DNA of 64,000 nt, from positions 5,473,001-5,537,000 of the forward strand of contig NC_133903.1 of assembly GCF_964199755.1 (NCBI RefSeq), given 5' to 3'. The notes under the pieces were generated by a model. It made no database searches, was not told where the DNA came from, and saw only the letters and a program-made list of their open reading frames with translations. This document shows, piece after piece, positions 23,176 through 33,284 of this stretch. The DNA is from Larus michahellis. Its lineage: Eukaryota > Chordata > Aves > Charadriiformes > Laridae. Numbering within the stretch: the first letter of the stretch is position 1; every line of letters begins with the position of its first letter. Both the position numbers and the translations under genes were made by a program.

Positions 23176-23425
23176 AGGATGCGTGTTCCAGATTCGGATG
23201 CAGATGTGGATCCAGATGAGGATGTGAATCCAGCTCCAAATGCAAATCCAGATGTGGGTCTAAATCCAGATCCCAATCCTGATCCAGACCCAGACCCAGA
23301 TCCAAGCGCGGCCCCCACATGTGGTCTGACCCTGATCCAAATGTGGATCCAAATCCAGAGACAGACCCAAATCCAAATCCAGACGCGGACCCAGATCCAA
23401 ATCCGGATCTAAGCCCTGACCCCGG
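23176..23425. repeat. Degenerate hexanucleotide satellite (GATCCA / AATCCA / GACCCA)
   Basis: Units of six bases of the form (G/A)A(T/C)CC(A/T), with many substitutions, run for about 240 bases. One internal break of non-repeat sequence lies around 23,309-23,328. Because the unit is two codons long, each plus frame gives a two-residue peptide repeat: Asp-Pro/Asn-Pro in one and Ile-Gln in another. The minus strand gives Gly-Ser/Gly-Leu or Asp-Leu/Asp-Pro. This accounts for part of the large minus-strand frame (457 codons) extending into the CpG island. The repetition and multiple open frames argue that these are not proteins. Confidence 0.85.
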
Positions 23426-23779
23426 ATCCGGTGCGCGGTCCCCCGTGCACAGCGCCCAGCGCCCGGGTCTTCCCCCCCGCCTCGCCGCGCAGCCCCCGGT
23501 GCCCGGCACCATTCCCCGGCGGGTGCTGCCCTGCGGGGTGCCCCGCACCCCGTACCCGTGCTCGCCGTCCAGTGCCCGGTACCCGGTGCCCAGTAGCTGC
23601 CGTACAATGCCCAGCAACCGCTGCCCGGTGCGGAGTCCCGGTGTCCCGTGCGGCGCCCGGTCCCCGCTGCGCCCACCAGCCCCCGCTGCTCCCGGCGGCG
23701 CGCGCTGACGGCTTACCGGCGGCGCGCGGGGCGGCCGGCAGGTGTCGCCGCCGTCGCGGGCAGGGCGGCGGGCGCGCGT

Positions 23780-23975
23780 GCACTTCCGACGGCGCTCGGT
23801 CATGCCCCCGACTTTCCTCCCCTCCCTCCCGGCGCCGCGCGGGGCTCCCGCCCGCTGACACCGCCGAGGCGGCTCGAACGGCGCGGCGGAGAGCGGCGCG
23901 GCCGCCCGGGGATGGCCGCCGGGGCCGCCCCCGCCCAGCGCCGCCGCTGAGACCCAGCGGGGCACGGCCCGCCAG
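23780..23975 (+). other. Candidate non-coding first exon ending at a consensus donor
   Basis: CCGCCAG/GTAAGAAGG at 23,969-23,984 is a near-perfect U1 donor, with the intron starting at 23,976, inside a CpG island. The upstream end is unknown, and 23,780 is only a placeholder. Two short upstream frames lie inside it: 23,802-23,858 (18 residues) and 23,912-23,950 (12 residues, MAAGAAPAQRRR). Both end before the donor, so the exon would be 5' UTR with uORFs, with the main start in a later exon beyond what I can identify. No first-exon protein is recognised. Confidence 0.42.
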
Positions 23976-24271
23976 GTAAGAAGGCTCCGGTTACGGCTCC
24001 GGGCGGGCCCCGGGGGAGGCCGGCGGCCCCGGGGAGGACTGGGGAGGACGGGGGGCGGGGGGGGGGGTGACAGCCGTTGTCTGGCGGGGGGAGCGGGGCG
24101 GGCTGCCGGCGCGCGGGGTTGGGGGGGGAAGCCCTGCCCGCCGCCCCGCGTTACCGCCCAGCTCGTTTCGCCTCGCAACGGCGGCTGCAGCCGCGGCTCC
24201 CGCCGGGCCCGCTGCATTCCCGCTGCCGCTGGAGCGGCGGTGGCACCGCGTCCCCCGCCGCGCCGCCGGCA

Positions 24272-24392
24272 TCTTCCCTTCCCTTCCCTTCCCTTCCCTT
24301 CCCTTCCCTTCCCTTCCCTTCCCTTCCCTTCCCTTCCCTTCCCTTCCCTTCCCTTCCCTTCCCTTCCCTTCCCTTCCCTTCCCTTCCCTTCC
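24272..24392. repeat. (CCCTT)24 pentanucleotide array
   Basis: About 24 uninterrupted copies of CCCTT (AAGGG on the other strand) run for 120 bases. The array is pure polypyrimidine/polypurine with mirror symmetry, so it can form triplex (H-DNA), and the AAGGG strand can form G-quadruplexes. It lies about 300 bases inside the putative first intron, within the CpG island. It stays open in several frames (Pro-Phe-Pro-Ser-Leu on plus, Gly-Lys-Glu-Gly-Arg on minus), producing false long frames. Confidence 0.98.
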
Positions 24393-24530
24393 GATTCCCG
24401 CTGCCCAGCGCTTCGTTCCGCCCGCGCTCCCATTTGCAACCGCAGCCCGTTCCGGCCCCCGCCACGACCCCCCACCGCCTCGACCCCCCCCGCCCTCGAT
24501 ATCCTCCCCCCAAGCGCGAGCCTGACCCGA

Positions 24531-24561
24531 GCTCTGTGACGTCACGGGGGGGGGGGGGGGG
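24531..24561. promoter_or_regulatory. Perfect CRE (TGACGTCA) next to a G16 run
   Basis: TGACGTCA at 24,537-24,544 is the full palindromic cAMP-response element, bound by the CREB/ATF family. It sits in an unmethylated-type CpG-island setting, where such sites are typically active. It abuts a 16-base G run at 24,546-24,561. Two further sites, TGACGTCG at 24,911-24,918 and TGACGTCA at 24,941-24,948, follow within 411 bases. Confidence 0.55.
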
Positions 24562-24683
24562 ACGACGGGGACAGCGAGGGGCTCCCCGGCCCCGCGGGTG
24601 GCCGCGGTGCTCCCGGCTGGCAGCGCGGGGATGCGGAGGGGGAAACTTGGTGCATCTGGAAGCCCCCCCGGGAGCCCCATCTT

Positions 24684-24765
24684 CCCCCCCCCCCCCCCCG
24701 CCCCTTCTGCTGCAGCTGCTTTTAAGCTGCTAAATTCCAGCTAAATTCCAGTGTGTGTGTGTGTC
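24684..24765. repeat. C16 run, duplicated 11-bp unit and short (GT)n
   Basis: A C run at 24,684-24,699 is followed by a direct repeat of CTAAATTCCAG (at about 24,730-24,751) and by (GT)7 at about 24,752-24,765. These are simple-sequence features at the downstream edge of the CpG island. Confidence 0.85.
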
Positions 24766-24904
24766 CCCCTTCCCACCCACCCCCTGGAAACGTGCAGCTG
24801 GAACAGTGCAGGGTGGTGCTCCCATGGCCGGGGATCCCAAGGGAGATGCATCCCCCAGCCCAGGGGTCAGCATCCCGAGGGCTCTCCGGCCGGTGGCGAA
24901 GCGT

Positions 24905-24950
24905 CGCGGCTGACGTCGCAGACCTGCCGGAGGTTTTCATTGACGTCAGA
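24905..24950. promoter_or_regulatory. Pair of CRE-type sites
   Basis: TGACGTCG at 24,911-24,918 and TGACGTCA at 24,941-24,948 are spaced 30 bases apart start to start. That is about three helical turns, so both would face the same side. With the perfect site at 24,537 they make a CRE cluster just downstream of the putative promoter. Binding by CREB/ATF is inferred from the motif. Confidence 0.4.
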
Positions 24951-27900
24951 GCGGGGAGCTGCTGGGGTGCGCGTTCGTTCCCCGCCGCCTTTGATGGAGC
25001 GCGATGCCCTCCCTTAGACGTGAGCAAATTTGGCTTTGCAAAAAGCTCTTGTGGCCACTGGGTTCCTGCCCGCTCTCCCCTTGGCTGCAAGCGGTGCCCG
25101 GGCTGGCTGCCCTCAGGTGACCTCCCAAAGTGATGTTTTGGAGGAACAAAAACAATAGTGGGGGTTTTTGCATGGGAGAGCGCTCCTGGGGCCCTATGCA
25201 AGCAGAGGGAAGGCATCGCTGGTGGTGCCACCACCTCCTGAGGGCTCCTCCAGCTGCCCCAGCTTGTGGGCATCACCGGAGCTTCCTTGAGGGTCCAGAA
25301 ATGGTTTTCTGCTGGCTGCTGGGACTTAGCAGGGCACTCCTACCCCACAGCTGCCTTCCCCGGGGTGGCAGCTTGTGTTCTCCAGGTGGGGTGAGCTCTG
25401 GGTGGTGGCTCTGTGGATGTGGGTGCTGTCACCCATGCGTGGGTGGGGGGACCTGCGGGGGGTGAGGTGGAGGATGGCTGTGCTGTACAGTCAGGTGCAC
25501 AGCCGGTGCTGAGACCGCATCTCCTGGTGTCTGTCACTGCCTGATGAAAATGGACCTCCAGCTGCTGGGGGATGGAGTGGAGAAGGATGGGAAGGAGCCA
25601 AGGGAGATGGAGAAAAGGACACGTTCCCCCTGAGCGCTCTTCCCTCCCCGTTCCCTGCGGGATTGAGGTGTGCCTTGAGGCATGGCAAGAGGCATGGTGG
25701 TTGAAGGGTTCAGCGGGGATCTGCATGTGGGGCTTGGAGCCCGGGGGCTGGGGCCACCCTGAGCAGCAGCTCTGCAGCCCGGGGCCGGGAGCTGTGTGAA
25801 GTTCAAGGCAGGAAGTGAGAAATAAAAAGAACATAATAAAAAAAAAATAAAAAAAAAATAACCACGACTGGTAGAAACTGCCCGGGGAGATTTAGGGAAG
25901 CGGCACGGCTGTGCCGTGCAGTTCAGAAGAAGCGTGCGTCCTCGTCTGAGGAGGAGCTGCCCGTGCCGGGGACCGCAGACCCACCTCTCCTCTCCCGGCT
26001 CTGTCTCCTCTGGAAGCCCCAGGGAACAATTGCATACAGAGTGCTTCGTTTCAGAGCCGCCACAGTCATTTCAGAGACCTTTTAGGCAGGAAAAGTGCTC
26101 TGTAGCGTGTAATTTGAAGGCTCTGCTCTGAACCTTCACTGTCGCTCTGCTAAATGATCCTCTGCTCTTCCAAACCTTTGCTGCCTGGAAACCAGCGGCG
26201 GTGACCTGGTTCCTGGCCTCGCTCGGTCCCCGCTCTCCCTTCGGCCCTGTGTGAAGGTGAGGGGAGTCGCGGGTTGCAAGGAGCAGCCCGGGGTGTTTCT
26301 CTGTCTTGCACGGGGCTTCTCAGACGTCAGAGTCCTGTGAGATTTCAGCCAGTCTTAATCATCTCTCGCCTCTGCCTGAGCTGCAGAGGTTGTCACAGCT
26401 CGCTAAGGATTTTCCAGCCCGGAGGGTTGAGCCTTGTGAGGGCTCTGCAGGAAAATCTAAGCACCCCAAGTGTTTTCCCCCAAAATGGGGGACCAGCGGA
26501 ATTATTTTCTGTAGCATCCCTCAGGCTTGGCAGCTCGCGGCGGGGAAGGACGGTTTGTTCTGCCATCAGAGGAAACGGCACAACTTTGGTTTAACTGATG
26601 GAGTCACGCCGCAGCCTCGCCGGGGGCACGGTGAGCTGAGCCCGGAGGTGACGGGCCATCAGGGAGCGTGATATTGCCAGGGGTTTCCTCACCCTCGTCT
26701 CTCCTCTCCTGCCCATCCCAGCGCGAGTTGCCCTAAAACTTTTTGTCGGTTGGAGGCACACCTGCAGGAACAGAGTGAGCTGTGGGTTTCCTCTCGCCGC
26801 GGGCGCTGCCTGCGCTGCCAGATGCAGGCAGGGTTTGAGTTCCCGGCAGCCGGGGTGCGCAGACAGCATCGCTGTGGGGCACAGGCAAAGGGAAAAGGAT
26901 GGGGAGAAGGAGAAACATTTGCACTTGAAGGGTTCAGCTGTCATCCCTCAGCCTGTTCCCAAATGGTCCAGTCCCGTGCTGTGGCACAGGGCTGAGCGCC
27001 GGGCTAGCGCGGCTAGTGCTAGCACGTCTCCTCTTGCCTCGGCGGCTTCGCTCTGCTTTGGATTCGCTCCTGGTTTCTGCCGAGGCAGTCCCGGTGGCGG
27101 CGGATTTATGCACGTCACTGAATCAGACACGCGGCCAGGGCAGGAGGAAACTGTCCTGAGTCTGTCCTCAGGCCGTGCCTGGTGGATACCTGGGTCTAAC
27201 ATGCTCTTAAAAACCGCGGGTGCTGGGGAACCCACCCAGTCCCCGGGCGATGGCTGCCACTCACTAATGACAGACTTCCAGCAATGCAATTTGGCTTCCG
27301 CTCGCATCCTATCCCCTGCAGCAGGGCACGAGGCAGAGGAAAGGCAGTTTCCCTTCTTCACCTCTCAGAGGGATGCTCCACAGCTACAGCCCTTCCGAAG
27401 GCTGGGCAGGATGCATCCTAGCTGGGATGGAGCAGGCAGACCCATGCCAGCATCCTGTCCCACCGCCCACTTGGAAATGCGCTGAAAATCCACCTGCTCG
27501 GCATGGTGTGGATTTGGGATTTCCCCCAGAAGGGCTTGTACAGCTGCTCGAGGCCAGCAGCAGCAAGGCTGTCACCCCGATGAGGAGGAGGAGGAGGGAG
27601 GCAGGTGCAGGCTCTGGGGAACCGGCATCTTCGCCAAGTGCAAAGAAGTGGCTCCAAGCAGCGGTCGCCACCTGCCCTCGCCATCACCCAGCCGGTGAAA
27701 ACTACACGTCCTAGCAAGCCGAGGGCCACCGCCAGCTGTGCAAGATGGCGAGTGGCTTCCTAGGGCTGGCGGTCACCCCCGGCGGGAGGGTGGGCATCGC
27801 TTTGGTGGGGGAAGGCGGCCGCTTGGTTTTTGCTTCAGTTGCACGGCCTAGTTTCGAGAGCTGGAATATGCTCAAAGATGGGCTTTCTGAGTTGCTTTTT

Positions 27901-29730
27901 TTGGTTTTGTTTTGTTTTAAATGACAGCATTTCCCCTTTAAATTTACATCTCTAGCTGGGGAACACAGAGCCTGGTGAGAGAGGGAGTGTGAGACTTTTA
28001 TAAAAAGAACGAGTCGGGTTTTATTATCCCTTTGAGACGAGCAGGGAAAATCTATACTGAAGGCATGAAATAGCAATAAAAATGGACTTTTTGCCAAAGC
28101 GAAATTAATTGAGTGAATCTCAGTCCTCAAGCCTGAGCTCTGAGAGGCTTATGAGTTGGATATGAACCACGCTGCCCCCTTCCAGGCTCTCTTCCCCCCC
28201 CAGGAGGGGAGGCAAAACCTCACGCCGGTCCTCAGCACCGAAGAACGACGCGCGATGTGACCAGCGCACAGGAGCAAAGGACTCGTGGTTGGGACACAGG
28301 CATCCCCACCGCTTGCGAGGCTGGGGTTGCCTCCAGCCCTGGTGGTCGCCGGAACAAGGACCTTCTCCAGGTCCATTGGCTTGGGGACCCTCTCTGATGG
28401 CGTGAATACGATGCTGACGATCGTTCGGTGCTCACTGCTCCAGTGTTTCCGCTCTTCACCATCATCATCAGTCATGGCGTCCCACCTGGATTGCGGATTT
28501 GGGGGAGCCCAAGAGAAAGGAAGAAGGTTGGACACAAGCTCCTTGAACCCACTCTGGAAGCCAGGAGAAGAACCTCCTGTCTTATTCTGGCCTGGGCTTG
28601 CTCTTATTGACCGTTTTCCTCCCTCGTTTTTGCTTCCTGCTCCTGCCCCACGCTGGGGTCTGGCTCTCCAAGACGCTTTCTGGGCAAAACCTTCACAGAA
28701 AAGGAAAACCCCCTCCTGGTTTTTGTTCATCTGGATGTATGCGTGTGGTGGCACCAGCTTCGCTCTCCCCTTCTTCCGCGGGGGAGGATGGCAGGAGGAG
28801 CTGCTGGACAGAGCGGTGAGGGGACAGCTGGATTCTTTTCAGCAGATGGTGCAAAGAGGACGAAGCTGCGTAAACCTCCCGAGTCCACCAGAGAGACAGA
28901 GATTAAATAGTGAGAGGGCTGAGAGGCAGCTCCAGGCGGGAGAAGGAAGGAGAAAAAAGGAAAATGGGGGTGGAAATAGGATTGGAGAGTGGAACTGGGG
29001 AGAAGAGTGTTGGTTTGAACAGGAATCTCCTCCCACTTGATGTCTCCCCTCCAATTCGGAGGGCCTGGATTCAGTGCCATAAAAATATAGCCCTTTTCAA
29101 TCCCTTATCTTGCAGGAGCAGAAACAATTGGCCTGCAAAGAAGGAGAAAACAATCTGTTTGACTGACAAACAAAAACACATTTCTGTACAAAAGGAGGAG
29201 GAGGAAGAGGCAGCTGTCTGGCTGCTGCTTCGGCTTTTTTCCTTTCCCCTCCCTCTCCTGTCCCCTCGCTGATGGTGTCGGAGCGGAGCTGCTACCCTTG
29301 CCAGCAAAACACCCGCCGTTCTGACTGGCTGGGTTCAATGTCAGGCTCCTGCAGCAAATGTCATTGTCCGCCCCGCTGCCACCAGCCGCGGCGGAGATGC
29401 ACAAGCCCTGCCACGGTGCCCTCCTGGGGACGGTGCGGTGAAAGGTGGTACCCTGAGCATCAGTGGGGCAGAGCCCGGCTGCTGGGAGAGGCGCCCGTTG
29501 GGTTGCCAGAGACGGAAACCGATGCTCGAGAGAGAGGGACCGAGGCTGGTGGCTTGTGGTGGATGAGCTGGGGACAGAGGGGACGCAGGAGATCCTCTGT
29601 CAGAGGACCTTGGGGAAGTTCAGCCGTGTTGTGGGGGATACGCTGATATCGCAGCACATGGGCAGCATCATTGGAGCACCCAAGTGCTGCGGCTGGAGAT
29701 ACTGCTGGAGCCTGGGCCATCACCAGAGTC
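24951..29730. other. Unique sequence, probably intronic; no supported exon
   Basis: No gene is recognised. An A-rich low-complexity stretch (AATAAAAAGAACATAATAAA and longer A runs) occupies about 25,818-25,862. An AT-richer stretch at about 27,880-28,120 (CAAAGCGAAATTAATTGAG, ATTTAAATT-type motifs) may be a weak conserved element. GTGCAAGATGGCGAGTGG at about 27,738-27,755 has a YY1-type core. Open frames up to 251 residues overlap others and have no recognisable features. If the exon ending at 23,975 is real, all of this would be first intron. Confidence 0.5.
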
Positions 29731-29765
29731 AGCTCTGTGCCTTGGTTTCCCCGCCTGCGAAGTCA
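29731..29765 (+). mobile_element. Very short MIR-like fragment
   Basis: AGCTCTGTGCCTTGGTTTCC followed by CCGCCTGCGAAGT resembles the 'ctctgtgcctcagtttcc..atctgtaaaat' block of MIR/L2-type elements, with several substitutions. Only 35 bases are alignable, so this is a weak call. Confidence 0.3.
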
Positions 29766-29815
29766 GCAAGATGCCGTAAGAGAGCTGGGGCAGAGAAGTA
29801 CCCTGTGCACCTTAA

Positions 29816-29879
29816 GTCGTTATCCCAGCAAGTTGTTATCCCAACAAATCGTTATCCCTAAAAAATCATTACGGCAACC
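29816..29879. repeat. Four-copy degenerate 16-bp tandem repeat
   Basis: Units of exactly 16 bases follow each other: GTCGTTATCCCAGCAA, GTTGTTATCCCAACAA, ATCGTTATCCCTAAAA and AATCATTACGGCAACC. The first three share GTTATCCC, and the last is strongly diverged. The shared core contains TTATC, the reverse complement of a GATA-factor core, and the 16-bp spacing would place cores about 1.5 turns apart. Whether this is a simple minisatellite or a binding-site array cannot be decided here. Confidence 0.75.
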
Positions 29880-30372
29880 GCCGTACTAGCCAAATTGGTG
29901 CTGTGGGGAATCCGTTGGACAGGCAGGAGCAGAACCCGTGGGATCTCGGCAGTTCTCTGTCTTTCCAGAACAAACTCCTCACTTGGAGGCTTTTATAAAA
30001 GAAAGAGCAACTGATTTTTCTCCGTGCTATTCCCCGACCAGGAGTAGCAGCAGCAGTTTCCTGCTTGGAACGGCCTTCCGAGGGGACTCTGCTCTACGGG
30101 GACACGTGAAGCAAACACCCACGCTCCGAAAACAGCCAAACGCAATACCCAGCGCCTGCCTGAACCTGGAAAAGCAGGAGGCTGGAGCAGGGCGATCTCT
30201 GCAGGGGCTGGTTAGTGCTGCTGCAGAGGGGATTTGTGGTAAATAAAGGGGCACAAGAATAAAAACCCTGAAGCCACTAGGACGGTTTTAATTGCTTTTG
30301 ATCCAGGTTGCTGGTGACCTGCTGGAGTCCACTGGAAAGACCATCCTGCACTGGTGGATGGTTCATTTTTTT

Positions 30373-30404
<32 letters not shown>

Positions 30405-32299
30405 GGAGCTGTTTCACTCGGCAGCCAAGTAGCAAAATAACATGTAAGAAATCACAGATTCCAGGTGAGTTAATAACAAATAATGACTCTCAGTTCCTGA
30501 GTGGTTCTCTCGATGCCTCAGTCCAGGCCTATAACAGCCAGGTTTTCCTGTGCATACGCAGCCAGGCTTGTTGAAATGCTGGTACAAATTGATAGAGGCA
30601 TCCTGAATTCAAGTGAATTCAAGAGATCCAGCCATTGCTTTCTTCAAGTACCACAACAGAAGCTTTGGGGAATATTTGACCTGAAACGTTAGAAGAACTT
30701 GATTCCTTTTTTTTGTTGTGTTTTTTTTTTTTTTATAATTCTTCCACCTAAAATGCAGAATCTTCTGCGTTTTCCTTTCCTCTTTCATTACAAAGGAAGA
30801 TGAGAGGAACCATCTCTCCGCACGCCAAAAACTGCAGGCAGAAGAAGATACGAAAGACGACTGGACTCCTTTTACAACTTTGGCGTTTGACTTTTCCTCC
30901 CCAGAAGGGGAAGATGCATTGTCAGCCTGTCTTGTGATCGGGCTGTAACCTTTTGTTACCCTGATAAACGTCAGCTGACCAGGCTGGGATGTAAAAAAGC
31001 TTCATCTCTACCAGACCGTTGCTGCGCTGCCTCGCACACGGTATTCGGGCAGGAAGAGGCCCAGCGGCTCCCCGCCTGAGCGGTGCTTGCAGACTTTGCC
31101 CGGCGCAGGGGCAGCTGCGTCCTCCGCAGGGAAAAGCGCAGGCAGTGAGTGGGAGAGCGGGTTTTGCCCATGCTGAAGCCGGTGGCAGCACCCTTCAGGG
31201 ACGGCGGTATCCAGCATGCGGTGATTCAGCCTGGGACAAAGGGGTCTTCGCTGGGACGGGTGGTCTGCAGAGAGTCTGTACATCAGGGAGGAAAAAAACA
31301 GCGTTATTGAAATGGCGTGGCTGGACCCGACCATCAATGCTGCTTGGGCGCACTTGTTCCCTTCTATTTCAGTAGTGTCATGATAGTGCTACGTCCTCTG
31401 CAGCCACCTGCCCAGCTTCTCCATGCTGGCATCTTCTCCCAGCTTCTCCATGCCCCTCTGTGGCCCCTCAAGGTCCTCCAGCACCCTCTCTCCTTTACTT
31501 ACTCCTGTCCCCCAAAGTCTCCCTGCCTTCTCCCTTCAGCTCCTCCCTCTCAGCTGAACCCTGTTGGCAGAAAAGCAAATTTGGTGAGGGTTTGGCCTCC
31601 ATGCTCAGTGTCAGTAGATGTAATGCAAAGCTGATGCTGCAAAGTAAATCTAACGAGGATATGGAGTTTGGCTGCTGGGCAAGAAAGACCGTTCAGGTCT
31701 TAGCAGATGCCTGCTTCTCTGGTCCTGCACGCTCTGAGCATCAACGGTGGCCATGGGAGCAGCTCTCAGGGTGAAGTCAGAGTTTGGCTCAGCCCAGGGC
31801 TTGAGGAGAGGTGGCTGAGACAGAGCAGGACCTGGTGAAGCCCCAGCTCTCGGCTTCAGACCCTGCAGATGTCTGGATGCTCGCAGTCTCCGGCTGGCGG
31901 GACGGCATTTCCCATTGCAGAGCCAGCATTTGGTGAAGCAGCATCCACCCGTCTTTTATCCAGACCTCCCTGGAGCCTCTCCTTTCCCTGCTGCTGCCCT
32001 ACTTGGCGGCCATGCGCACAGGAGGGGAGCGGGCATCTCCCACCCCTTCTGCCAGTCGCAGTCACACGGTCCCGAAGCTCGTCCTCGATGTTACTCTGTA
32101 CTAGCGCCTCTTGGGATTTGGCCAGCGTGTGTCCGGGCTGCGAGCCTCTTCCTCTACAGCTGCCCTCCACTCGGCTGCGTCACCCAGAGCATCCCTTCCT
32201 CCCGCCCGGGGTTGCTTTGCACATCCCGTTTCCCGAGTTATTTTGCCCTGATTTATACTGGGTCACGGGCATGTGGGTCCCTTACTTGGCGGTGGTAGC
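29880..32299. other. Unique sequence with a long poly-T tract and a possible small exon
   Basis: No gene is recognised. A T tract with one CC interruption spans about 30,367-30,402 and ends in TTAAG/GAG at 30,405. A consensus donor, TTCCAG/GTGAGTTA, lies at 30,474/30,475 and would delimit a 69-base segment, 30,406-30,474. That segment holds stop codons in most frames and no recognised peptide, so at best it is a UTR or non-coding exon. GAATTCAAGT is directly duplicated at about 30,605-30,625. The remainder is ordinary unique sequence. Confidence 0.45.
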
Positions 32300-33040
32300 A
32301 CAACCTCTTCGATTAGGTGTATTTCCAAGCATGACTTCCATCTGTCCGTCAGTCGCTATAGCTAATTTCTGCAGCATTTACAGCCATACAGGGGCATCGT
32401 TCAAATATAATAATCGCTGATGGTGGTAGAATGGTGATAAATGATCTGTTCCACACATTTCACCTCTTTTCTATTCACAAATTATTCGTGATTTTTTGTA
32501 GTTGCATTAAGTATTCAAAGTGACTGCGATTTTCCCCATCGTATTCATTATTCAAAATTGTTCTCCAGATAATTTCTGCAAATAATTCGCGGTCTCCGCT
32601 CTTTTGTGAATACTCAGTCTCAAGAATGAGAGTTGTTTTAATTGGGATCTTACATCACATGATGGATTTCGGCTTCCTGATTGGGTAGGCTTAATTTTTA
32701 GACATGAGGTTTGGGGAGGGAACTGTTGCAATTAAGAATTTGAAATTCACTTTCTTCCAATATCTTCGGTTGCCGCTTAAAATTAACAGTCTGTCTTGTC
32801 TTTTTTTTTTTTTTTTTTTTTTTCCCCTTCCTGGCCAAAAATCCCTGCCGGTAACTTGTTGGCAAGAAACACTTGGAGAATATAAACAAAAAGGTGGCAC
32901 CAAAACAGCTAAATTTAACATATCTAAAAACTGGAGTGATGATTCACGGTGGTTTGTTTTGTATTATTCACCTCGCTCTGGTAAAAATAATGATCAAAAT
33001 AATTTAGAAGCATACAAAGTCACATAGCGAGGGGACATTT
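32300..33040. promoter_or_regulatory. AT-rich block, candidate conserved regulatory element
   Basis: About 700 bases with much lower GC than anywhere nearby, split by a T22-type tract at about 32,801-32,823. Motifs include CAAATTATTCG, TGCATTAAG, CAATTAAG and AAATAATGATCAAAATAAT. A plus-strand frame of 107 codons crosses it (32,704-33,027). Its C-terminal part is Asn/Lys-rich and I do not recognise it, and its middle is a Phe run from the T tract, so I regard it as chance. Size and composition suit a cluster of conserved enhancers or an old AT-rich insertion. Confidence 0.35.
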
Positions 33041-33284
33041 ATAGCACTGGGTTTCATAAAATCTTCCATCGATGGCTCTCTGCGTGCCTGAGAAACATCC
33101 TGTGGGCTGGCCGGCGTGCGGTGGTGAGGTGGTACCCTGGCCCTGCTCGGCGCTCCGAGGCTGCTGCCGGCTCGGTGGAGGCGGAGGGAAGGGACGCGGA
33201 ACCAGCCTGGCTCCGTGTCCAGCCTTGATCCGCACCCGCAGCAGACAAGGCTCCGGTTGTCTCACGCAGAGCTTGACTCCAGGC

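Larger units (their letters stand above)
23420..24670. promoter_or_regulatory. CpG island promoter
   Basis: CpG density is very high from about 23,420 to 24,260 and again from 24,395 to 24,640, interrupted by a (CCCTT)n array. There are GC boxes (CCGCCCCCGCCC at 23,925-23,936), no TATA box that I can see, and a splice donor at 23,976. This is typical of a CpG-island promoter firing to the right. A bidirectional promoter is possible, because the left flank also has CpG-rich sequence and a minus-strand YY1-type ATG near 22,967. The driven gene is not identifiable from the window. Confidence 0.7.

Noticed and set aside
23102..24475. 457-codon minus-strand open frame
   Set aside because: It is made of the hexamer satellite, CpG-island sequence and the CCCTT array (Gly-Lys-Glu-Gly-Arg repeats). 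The same DNA is open in other frames and on the plus strand. No domain is recognisable.
32704..33027. 107-codon plus-strand frame in the AT-rich block as a gene
   Set aside because: Its middle is a Phe run from a T tract and the rest is not recognised. It is kept only as an observation because of the odd composition.
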